NCBI GenBank assembly: GCA_019235595.1 | Contig: JAFAKI010000046.1 | Location: 1-12,204 of the forward strand | DNA from: Mucilaginibacter sp. | GTDB lineage: Bacteria > Bacteroidota > Bacteroidia > Sphingobacteriales > Sphingobacteriaceae | Length of the DNA: 12,204 nt | Direction: 5' to 3' | Shown: piece by piece, positions 6,255 to 12,204 of the stretch | Layout: each line of letters begins with the position of its first letter | Position numbering within the stretch: position 1 is the first letter of the stretch | Position numbers and translations under genes: made by a program | The notes under the pieces: generated by a model | What the model was told of the DNA's origin: nothing | The model's input: the letters and a program-made list of their open reading frames with translations, nothing else | The model's database searches: none

Positions 6255-8573
6255 CTACTTCTTCTTCACAAACTTCTTCTTAGGTGCTTTGGCTTCAGCA
6301 TCGGCAAGGGCCTTGCAATCCTCGAAAGTCAGATCTTTGGGCTCTTTGCCTTTAGGTATCTTAACGTTCTGTTTGCCAAATTCGATATAAGGCCCCCAGC
6401 GACCGTTCAGGATCTTCACATCCGGGTTTTCGTCGAATGTTTTGATCAGGCGCTCTGAGTCCTTTTTGCGTTTTTCGAGGATGATCTCGATAGCTTGTTC
6501 TTCCGAAACATCCAGCGGGTCGATACCCTTTGGTAACGAATAAAACGCACTATTGTGACGAATATACGGGCCGAATTTACCTATCGCCACGGTCATTTCC
6601 TTATCTTCAAACAAGCCTACCTTTTTTGGCAGTTTAAACAGTTCAAGCGCATCTTCCAAAGTAATGGTCTCAATACTCTGACCTGCACGCAGACTGGCAT
6701 AGAGCGGTTTTTCCTCCGTATCACTATCGCCTATCTGCACAAATGGCCCAAAGCGACCGATACGTACCGATACTTTCTTGCCATTTTCCGGGTGAACGCC
6801 CAAATCACGCTCTCCGGTAGCTTTATCGGCGGTCTCTATGGTATTCTGCACCTCTTTGTGGAACGGATTGTAGAATTTGCGAATCATGTCGGTCCATTCT
6901 TCCATTCCCTGAGCAATTTCGTCGAATTGCTTTTCAACTCCTGCCGTAAAGTGATAATCAACGATACCATTAAAGTATTGGACAAGGAAATCATTCACCA
7001 CCGAACCAATGTCGGTTGGAAACAGCTTGCCACGTTCTGCACCTGTATTTTCAGTTTTTTCTTCTTTGGTGATGTTAGTGCCTTTCAGTGTCAGCACTAT
7101 GAAGCTGCGCTGTTTGCCTTCGCGGTCTTCCTTCACCACATAACCACGGTTTTGTATTGTAGAAATAGTAGGGGCATAAGTGGACGGACGGCCAATACCT
7201 AATTCTTCCAACTTCTTAACAAGGCTTGCCTCAGTATAGCGTGCAGCTGGGCGCGAAAAACGCTCAGTAGCCGTCATTTCCTGCAAATCCAAACGCTGAC
7301 CCTTAGCTAATGGCGGCAGGATTGCGTTATCTTCTCCATTTTGTGGTTCGTCCTCATCATCCACTGATTCCAGGTAAACTTTCAGGAAGCCATCAAATTT
7401 CATCACCTCACCATTAGCTACCAATTCTTCTTTACGTGTTGATATACTGATCTTTGCAACAGTCTTCTCAAATAAAGCTTCACTCATTTGGGAAGCAATG
7501 GCACGTTTCCAGATCAGTTCGTACAGGCGTTTTTCGGAAGCATCACCATCAATGGTATGTGCATCAAAATATGTTGGCCTGATAGCTTCGTGCGCTTCCT
7601 GTGCACCGGCGGCTTTGGTTTTATATTTTCTAAGCTGATGGTATTTTTCGCCATAAGCTGAGTTGATCTCATTTGCAGCAGCGCTCAGAGCCAGGTCGGA
7701 TAAATTCACCGAGTCGGTACGCATGTAGGTGATCTTACCTGATTCGTACAGCTTTTGAGCAACCTGCATGGTACGCGATACCGAAAAGCCCAGTTTACGG
7801 CTGGCTTCCTGTTGCAGGGTAGAGGTAGTAAACGGTGCAGCAGGTGAGCGCTTAGCCGGTTTGGTTTCAAGCGAGTTTACGTTGAAAATGGCACCAATAC
7901 AATCCTTTAGAAACTTCTCAGCATCTTCTTGTTTAGCCCAACGTTCAGGCAACTCAGCTTTAAAAGCTTCTTTGCCTTTACCGAATATAGCGACGATCTT
8001 ATAGGCTGCTTCCGACTGAAACTTATTTATCTCGCGTTCACGATCAACAATAAGCCTCACCGCAACAGATTGTACACGACCTGCTGAAAGGGATGGCTTT
8101 ACTTTTTTCCATAATACCGGGGAGAGCTCAAAGCCCACCAATCTATCCAATACACGGCGAGCCTGCTGTGCATTAACCAGGTTGTAATCTATTTTACGTG
8201 GATTCTCAATAGCCTTTAAAATAGCCGGCTTGGTGATCTCGTGGAACACGATGCGTTTGGTAGAAGCATCTTTCAAACCCAGAGTCTCAAATAAATGCCA
8301 GGATATGGCTTCTCCTTCACGGTCCTCATCGGATGCGAGCCAAACCATCTCGGCCTCCTTCGCTAATTTCTTTAACTCACTTACTACCTGTTTCTTATCA
8401 GCAGGTACTTCATATTTTTGTGCAAAGTTATTAGCGATGTCTATCGCATCTTCCGACTTCACCAGATCGCGGATATGCCCATAGCTCGACTTTACAGTAA
8501 AGTCTTTGCCGAGGTATCCCTCGATCGTTTTGGCTTTCGCCGGAGATTCAACAATGAGTAGATTTTTAGCCAT
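6255..8573 (-). CDS. topA: DNA topoisomerase I (type IA)
   Basis: Relaxes negative supercoils by cutting one strand through a 5'-phosphotyrosine link. The 772-residue protein starts with the Toprim domain: LLIVESPAKAKTIEGYLG (Glu9) and DEDREGEA with Asp82, Asp84 and Glu86 for magnesium. SLSAGRVQSVAVRLI lies at about 161-175. The catalytic tyrosine is Tyr283 in ITYMRTDS, and EAHEAIRPT follows at 326-334. ELGIGRPSTYAPTI is at 457-470. The C-terminus has three related repeats, IGRFGPF (605), IGKFGPY (664) and NGRWGPY (723), and ends in a lysine-rich tail. I see only two cysteines, at 225 and 753, so the tetracysteine zinc ribbons of the E. coli enzyme are absent; this form is usual in Bacteroidota as far as I know. 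The ATG at 8571-8573 fits the conserved MAKNLLIVESP start. It is flanked on both sides by inverted-repeat arrays. Confidence 0.97.
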   Translation of the reverse strand: MAKNLLIVESPAKAKTIEGYLGKDFTVKSSYGHIRDLVKSEDAIDIANNFAQKYEVPADKKQVVSELKKLAKEAEMVWLASDEDREGEAISWHLFETLGLKDASTKRIVFHEITKPAILKAIENPRKIDYNLVNAQQARRVLDRLVGFELSPVLWKKVKPSLSAGRVQSVAVRLIVDREREINKFQSEAAYKIVAIFGKGKEAFKAELPERWAKQEDAEKFLKDCIGAIFNVNSLETKPAKRSPAAPFTTSTLQQEASRKLGFSVSRTMQVAQKLYESGKITYMRTDSVNLSDLALSAAANEINSAYGEKYHQLRKYKTKAAGAQEAHEAIRPTYFDAHTIDGDASEKRLYELIWKRAIASQMSEALFEKTVAKISISTRKEELVANGEVMKFDGFLKVYLESVDDEDEPQNGEDNAILPPLAKGQRLDLQEMTATERFSRPAARYTEASLVKKLEELGIGRPSTYAPTISTIQNRGYVVKEDREGKQRSFIVLTLKGTNITKEEKTENTGAERGKLFPTDIGSVVNDFLVQYFNGIVDYHFTAGVEKQFDEIAQGMEEWTDMIRKFYNPFHKEVQNTIETADKATGERDLGVHPENGKKVSVRIGRFGPFVQIGDSDTEEKPLYASLRAGQSIETITLEDALELFKLPKKVGLFEDKEMTVAIGKFGPYIRHNSAFYSLPKGIDPLDVSEEQAIEIILEKRKKDSERLIKTFDENPDVKILNGRWGPYIEFGKQNVKIPKGKEPKDLTFEDCKALADAEAKAPKKKFVKKK

Positions 8574-8592
8574 TAAACCAATTATTTTTTTG

Positions 8593-8623
8593 CAAATAAA
8601 ACATAAACTAAGGGAAACACAAA
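8593..8623 (-). promoter_or_regulatory. candidate topA promoter
   Basis: On the minus strand TTTG (8620-8623) and TTTATTTG (8593-8600) are separated by 19 bases. This matches the Bacteroidota pattern TTTG - 19 to 21 - TAnnTTTG except for one base in the -7 box. The leader would be only about a dozen bases. An overlapping TATGTTTT is an alternative -7 element, so the call is tentative. Confidence 0.35.
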
Positions 8624-8640
8624 TTGTTTGTGGGAATATG

Positions 8641-8765
8641 GTTGGAAAGTTGAAAAGTTGGAAGGTAAGAAGGTTAGCTTAATTGTTGGATTGTTTTATT
8701 GTTAGAGGCTGTTACATTACCCTGAAAAATAACTTTTCAACCTTCCAACTTTACAACCTTTCAAC
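8641..8765. repeat. inverted repeat of GTT-headed octamers after mnmA
   Basis: The left arm (8641-8675) reads GTTGGAAA, GTTGAAAA, GTTGGAAG, GTAAGAAG, GTT. The reverse complement of the right arm (8731-8765) reads GTTGAAAG, GTTGTAAA, GTTGGAAG, GTTGAAAA, GTT. The two match at 28 of 35 positions and are 55 bases apart. On the coding strand the array begins 8 bases after the mnmA TGA, so the mnmA transcript would end in an imperfect long hairpin. It also lies just upstream of the proposed topA promoter. Confidence 0.85.
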
Positions 8766-8773
8766 AAAAAGGA

Positions 8774-9862
8774 TCACATCAGAAACCCGCCACCCAAAAG
8801 GTCATTACCTTCGTAAAATACAGCGGACTGACCGGGGGCAATGCCCGTTACACTATGGGAGAAATCCACTTTCATGTGTTCACCCATCTGCACGATGGTG
8901 CTTTCGGTACCGGCATCCTTATAGCGTATCTTGGTTACCGCTTCAATCGGGTCTTTGATGCTTTCGTATTTAACCAGGTTAAGGTTTCGTACCCAGGCTT
9001 CTTTGCGTTCCAGTTCTTCCTGCGTACCTAAAACAACCGCATTAGTATGTGGATCGATGCGGGTAACGAACATAGGATGACCCAAAGCAACGCCCAATCC
9101 TTTACGCTGGCCAATAGTGTAGAAGGGATAACCCTGATGCTGACCTACTACGGTGCCATCAGTAAGCACAAAGTTGCCTTTGCCAATACGTTCATCCAGG
9201 TCTTCCACTTTATGGCGTAAAAAGGCCCTATAATCGTTATCGGGTACAAAGCATATTTCGTAGCTTTCGCTTTTGCCAGCCAGCTCTACCTGGCCCATTT
9301 CTAAAGCCATCTGCCTAATCTCGGCTTTGGTAAAGCTACCCAACGGGAATTTGGTACGGGCAAGGTTCTTCTGAGATACGCCCCAGAGCACATAGGATTG
9401 ATCCTTATTTTCATCCAGGCCCTTTGATACCACATAACGGCCATTATCATGCATGCGGATATTGGCGTAATGCCCGGTAGCAATAAACTCACAGTCGAGC
9501 TTATCGGCACGCTTTAGCAATGCTTCCCATTTGATATGGGTATTGCATAAAACGCATGGGTTAGGGGTGCGGCCGGCGAGGTACTCGTCGACAAAGTTAT
9601 CGATCACGAAATCACCGAACTCGCTGCGTATATCGAGGATATAATGAGGAAAGCCATAGCCAACAGCCAATGCACGCGCGTCATTAATGCTATCCAGACT
9701 GCAGCAGCCGGTTTCCTTAGAACTGCCGCCTGATGAGGCATAGTCCCACGTTTTCATGGTAAGGCCGATCACTTCATAGCCCTGTTCGTGCAGCATAATT
9801 GCCGCAACCGAGCTATCAACTCCGCCACTCATCGCCACTAATATCCTGCCGTGCTTACTCAT
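8774..9862 (-). CDS. mnmA: tRNA-specific 2-thiouridylase MnmA
   Basis: Transfers sulfur to uridine 34 of the Lys, Glu and Gln tRNAs, using ATP to adenylate the base. The 362-residue protein is full length for the family. The ATP-binding PP-loop is SGGVDSS at 12-18. The nucleophilic cysteine is Cys103 in NPCVLCN, and the persulfide-carrying cysteine is Cys204 in YEICFVPD. ATGHYA (128-133) and the YTIGQRKGLG block (248-257) are also typical. A TGCCSLDSINDAR segment near residue 51 is, to my knowledge, common in Bacteroidota members. The ATG at 9860-9862 lies directly after a good -7 promoter element, which supports this start. No other tRNA-modification gene is adjacent. Confidence 0.97.
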   Translation of the reverse strand: MSKHGRILVAMSGGVDSSVAAIMLHEQGYEVIGLTMKTWDYASSGGSSKETGCCSLDSINDARALAVGYGFPHYILDIRSEFGDFVIDNFVDEYLAGRTPNPCVLCNTHIKWEALLKRADKLDCEFIATGHYANIRMHDNGRYVVSKGLDENKDQSYVLWGVSQKNLARTKFPLGSFTKAEIRQMALEMGQVELAGKSESYEICFVPDNDYRAFLRHKVEDLDERIGKGNFVLTDGTVVGQHQGYPFYTIGQRKGLGVALGHPMFVTRIDPHTNAVVLGTQEELERKEAWVRNLNLVKYESIKDPIEAVTKIRYKDAGTESTIVQMGEHMKVDFSHSVTGIAPGQSAVFYEGNDLLGGGFLM

Positions 9863-9870
9863 ATGGGCTG

Positions 9871-9878
9871 CAAAGATA
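9871..9878 (-). promoter_or_regulatory. mnmA promoter -7 element
   Basis: TATCTTTG on the minus strand is a perfect match to the Bacteroidota -7 consensus TAnnTTTG. Only eight bases separate it from the mnmA ATG, so transcription would begin almost at the start codon. I see no clear TTTG at the expected -33 position, so confidence is moderate. Confidence 0.45.
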
Positions 9879-9932
9879 CGGTTTTTGAAATTGTTGTTAA
9901 GTCAGGGGAGGGTAAATTGTGGGTGTTAGTTA

Positions 9933-10177
9933 ACTAGTTAATCAGTGATCGGTTAACCAGTTGTGTTTTTGAATTTCTATGCAGTTCCGGACGGACACTT
10001 TTCAGTTTGCAGTTATGAGTTTGCAGTTGGCAATATTTAAAGTTAGATCGTTTAATTAAATCAGTTTGTTATATAACTAACACAAAGTATTGACTATCAA
10101 ACTTAATTTCTTTAAAGTAAAATGCAAAAATTATCAATAAGCTACTTCAACTAATCACCGATAACTGATTAACTAGT
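9933..10177. repeat. inverted repeat of GTT-headed units after the ABC gene
   Basis: A 21-base arm at 9933-9953 (core ACTAGTTAATCAGT) matches the reverse complement of 10157-10177 with one mismatch. The plus strand reads GTTAACTA, GTTAATCA, GTGATCG, GTTAACCA from about 9929, and the minus strand reads GTGACTA, GTTAATCA, GTTATCG, GTGATTA from about 10182. The minus-strand array overlaps the TGA stop codon (10177-10179) of the ABC gene. The rest of the 314-base gap between mnmA and the ABC gene is AT-rich and shows no gene; it holds one further heptamer array at 10005-10032. Confidence 0.85.
10005..10032 (+). repeat. four contiguous degenerate heptamers (GTT type)
   Basis: The units are GTTTGCA, GTTATGA, GTTTGCA and GTTGGCA, each exactly seven bases. 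The same words form the minus-strand array at 3865-3892, about 6 kb away. The array sits inside the loop of the larger inverted repeat between the ABC gene and mnmA. Confidence 0.85.
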
Positions 10178-10857
10178 CACTCACGACTAAATGTTCCCAG
10201 AGGCACATAATTATATCGCTCTAGATCAGACAAGTCATTAATAGAATTGCATGTTCCATTATTGATCAAAATAATATGATTGCTTGCAGCTATTATATTT
10301 GAATAATCGTGGTCTGTTATAACAAAACCAATTGTTGAACTCTTCTCTTTTATAAGGTTAATAATTAATTCTTTATAGAGGGGCTCAACCTTTGAAAATG
10401 GTTCATCAAGCAGTATAAATTTCACATCAAGGTTAACAAGTAGTGATATTTCCAGGTATCTTAATTCACCGCCGGATAATTCCGATATCCTTTTATCCAA
10501 ATGCAGTTTTAAGCGATCGTCATCAAGAATTGCTTCTCTATTAGAAGCCGAGTTGATATACATTTTAACAATCTTCCTTATCGACACATTTTTAGGCAGG
10601 AAATCGTGTTGTGGCAAATAAGCGATCAGGTTAGCATGCTTATAAGGCTTATCATAAACTTTTTGATTGATCCGAATAAATTTATTGTAAGTGGGCAGTG
10701 TCCCGAAAACGATTTTTAATAGTGATGATTTTCCACAACCGTTTCTTCCAAGCAATCCGATTATATCACCAGTTTCGCATTTGAAATAACAACCGGTAAG
10801 AATATTTCTATTGTCAAACGCGATCATTACGCTGTCAACTTCCAGCACATTTTTCAT
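10177..10857 (-). CDS. ABC transporter ATP-binding protein
   Basis: A 226-residue stand-alone nucleotide-binding subunit that would power a membrane partner by ATP hydrolysis. The Walker A motif is GRNGCGKS (37-44), the Q-loop glutamine is Gln83 in YLPQHDF, the signature is LSGGE (127-131), Walker B is FILLDE with catalytic Glu152, and the switch histidine is His183 in ITDHDY. The stretch LLDEPFSKVEP followed by ITDHDY recalls LptB-type ATPases, but the substrate is not clear. The ATG overlaps the stop of the 92-residue membrane gene by four bases (ATGA), so the two are probably translationally coupled. The gene is AT-rich compared with mnmA and proA around it. Confidence 0.9.
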   Translation of the reverse strand: MKNVLEVDSVMIAFDNRNILTGCYFKCETGDIIGLLGRNGCGKSSLLKIVFGTLPTYNKFIRINQKVYDKPYKHANLIAYLPQHDFLPKNVSIRKIVKMYINSASNREAILDDDRLKLHLDKRISELSGGELRYLEISLLVNLDVKFILLDEPFSKVEPLYKELIINLIKEKSSTIGFVITDHDYSNIIAASNHIILINNGTCNSINDLSDLERYNYVPLGTFSRE

Positions 10858-11132
10858 AACCAGGAAGTATTTTTAAGCGCCACTAACAATATGGTTAATA
10901 TCACATTTCCCAGAAAAGAAGAGCCTATCAGTTGTGACCTCGAAAGCCCTTTATTGAAGTAAAAGTAATACTGCTGCTTATAAAACAGCTCGAAATAAAA
11001 CACCGAGAGAACCAGACCGAAGGTGCAAAAACAAATCAGGAAAGCATCAATTCCGAAGATGACTCCAAAAACAAAAGAAAAAGGGACGTTTACGACCTGA
11101 ATCGTTTTATAGTAGTTGAAGACAATGCGCAT
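10854..11132 (-). CDS. small membrane protein, likely partner of the ABC ATPase
   Basis: This 92-residue protein has hydrophobic stretches at about 17-31, 32-49 and 71-86, so two or three membrane helices. Between them lies an aromatic, basic segment (about 50-66) containing YYFYFNKGLSRSQ. It is far smaller than a usual ABC permease and I do not recognise the family. The ATGA overlap with the downstream ATPase gene argues for a shared complex. It starts at the ATG 11130-11132, about 70 bases after proA in the same direction, and I see no convincing promoter in that gap, so read-through from proA is possible. It could be a mini-permease that works as an oligomer, or an accessory subunit whose main partner lies elsewhere. 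Confidence 0.75.
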   Translation of the reverse strand: MRIVFNYYKTIQVVNVPFSFVFGVIFGIDAFLICFCTFGLVLSVFYFELFYKQQYYFYFNKGLSRSQLIGSSFLGNVILTILLVALKNTSWL

Positions 11133-11202
11133 TGGTTCGGTTGAGGTTTGAATAGCGATTAAACGCTGTACTTAACCGAAATAGTATTCTTTGTTCTATA
11201 AT

Positions 11203-12204
11203 TTACGGATTACGCACTTGTCCATCACCCCGCACGATCCATTTATAGCTGGTGAGTTCCTGCAAACCCATCGGTCCGCGGGCGTGGAGTTTTTGCGTAC
11301 TGATGCCAATTTCGGCACCCAAACCAAACTGGGCACCGTCAGTAAAAGCTGTAGAAGCGTTTACATAAACGGCAGCAGCGTCAACCTTATTCAGAAACGT
11401 AGCAGCATGGTTTGCATCTTCAGTAATGATCGCCTCACTATGTTTAGAGCTATGCCCGGCAATATGATTTAAGGCTTCGTCAAAGCTATCCACCGTTTTA
11501 ATAGCCATTTTATAATCTAAAAACTCTGTGCCGAAATGTTCTGGCTGAGCCTTTTTAAGTAGATCATCAGGATAATTGCCTTTTAATGAAGCATAAGCGC
11601 GTTCATCTGCAAATATCTCTACATCTTTTTCTGCTAGTTTTTTTGACAATTCCGGCAGATCAGATATACGGGAAGAATGGATCACCAAACAATCGAGTGC
11701 ATTGCACACGCTCACGCGACGGATTTTCGCATTAAAGACGATCTCACTACCTTTTTGCAGATCTCCTGTTTCATCAAAATAGGTATGCACAATACCTGCA
11801 CCCGTTTCAATTACCGGAACTTTACTTTGCTGACGTACACGATCAATCAAATTCTGACTTCCGCGAGGTATCAATACATCGATATAACCAGTCGCATTAA
11901 GTAGGGCTTCAGTCGCTTCACGTTCGGGTGGTAGTAGTACAGCTACGTTTTTGTTGATACCATGCTCAGCCAGTACTTCGTGAATGATCTTAATAATGGC
12001 TTTATTTGAGAATTCAGCGTCACTTCCACCCTTTAAAACACAAACGTTACCTGTTTTAAAGCATAGCGCAAATACATCAAAAGTAACATTTGGACGTGCT
12101 TCATAAATTACCCCAACAATACCTAGTGGAACGCTAACTTTTTTAATGTTCAGACCGTTAGGCATTGTTTTTTCTGACAGGATATGGCCAAGCGGATGAG
12201 GGAG
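11203..12204 (-). CDS. proA: gamma-glutamyl phosphate reductase, 5' end outside window
   Basis: Second step of proline synthesis: NADPH-dependent reduction of gamma-glutamyl phosphate to glutamate semialdehyde. The visible 333 codons run in frame from the window edge to the TAA at 11203-11205. The internal ATG at 12163-12165 is not the start, because the upstream LPHPLGHILSEKT continues the ProA pattern. Full-length proteins have about 415 residues, so roughly 80 are missing. Seen motifs are VPLGIVGVIYEARPNVT, the LIPRGSQNLI block, the catalytic cysteine in RRVSVCNALDC (codon 11704-11706), AVYVNASTAFTDGAQFGLGAE and the C-terminal STQKLHARGPMGLQELTSYKW. Whether proB lies next to it cannot be seen. 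Confidence 0.97.
   Translation of the reverse strand, partial: LPHPLGHILSEKTMPNGLNIKKVSVPLGIVGVIYEARPNVTFDVFALCFKTGNVCVLKGGSDAEFSNKAIIKIIHEVLAEHGINKNVAVLLPPEREATEALLNATGYIDVLIPRGSQNLIDRVRQQSKVPVIETGAGIVHTYFDETGDLQKGSEIVFNAKIRRVSVCNALDCLVIHSSRISDLPELSKKLAEKDVEIFADERAYASLKGNYPDDLLKKAQPEHFGTEFLDYKMAIKTVDSFDEALNHIAGHSSKHSEAIITEDANHAATFLNKVDAAAVYVNASTAFTDGAQFGLGAEIGISTQKLHARGPMGLQELTSYKWIVRGDGQVRNP

Noticed and set aside
6555..7202. Plus-strand open frame of 215 codons
   Set aside because: It is antisense to the conserved C-terminal half of topA and its translation resembles no protein; it is a by-product of topA codon use.
11133..11202. Promoter in the gap between proA and the small membrane gene
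   Set aside because: No sequence there matches both parts of the TTTG/TAnnTTTG pattern at a reasonable spacing.

Overview
The window looks like a chromosomal segment from a member of the Bacteroidota, probably Sphingobacteriaceae (Pedobacter/Mucilaginibacter-like). This rests on three things seen here: an alpha-2-macroglobulin of the Bacteroidota type with a WRWWW motif, a topoisomerase I with FGPY/WGPY repeats instead of zinc ribbons at its C-terminus, and a TAnnTTTG-type -7 promoter element before mnmA. The genus is inference. All eight genes lie on the minus strand, so transcription runs from high to low coordinates.

Layout from right to left: proA (proline synthesis, 5' end cut off by the window edge); a two-gene AT-rich unit of a 92-residue membrane protein and an ABC ATPase that overlap by ATGA; mnmA (tRNA 2-thiouridine synthesis); topA (DNA topoisomerase I); a conserved 134-residue protein of unknown function; an AT-rich orphan gene for a protein with a C-terminal membrane anchor; a 740-base repeat-rich gap; and the first 1137 codons of a very large alpha-2-macroglobulin-like envelope protein whose 3' end is outside the window.

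The core genes (proA, mnmA, topA) belong to unrelated housekeeping pathways and give no sign of one shared operon. The orphan gene and the ABC pair are AT-rich and look like accessory insertions.

The most unusual content is between the genes. Four of the six separate gene 3' ends (ABC gene, mnmA, topA, 134-residue gene) are followed, overlapping the stop codon or within about 8 bases of it, by arrays of degenerate 6-10 base units that start with GT, usually GTT, on the coding strand. A complementary array lies further downstream, so the transcript could fold into a long hairpin. The words differ between loci but the GTT head and short period are kept. Separately, the orphan gene is bracketed by a mirrored set of dispersed repeats: a perfect 28-base inverted repeat nearest the gene and a roughly 105-base composite repeat further out. 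No transposase, integrase, CRISPR array, tRNA or rRNA was found.
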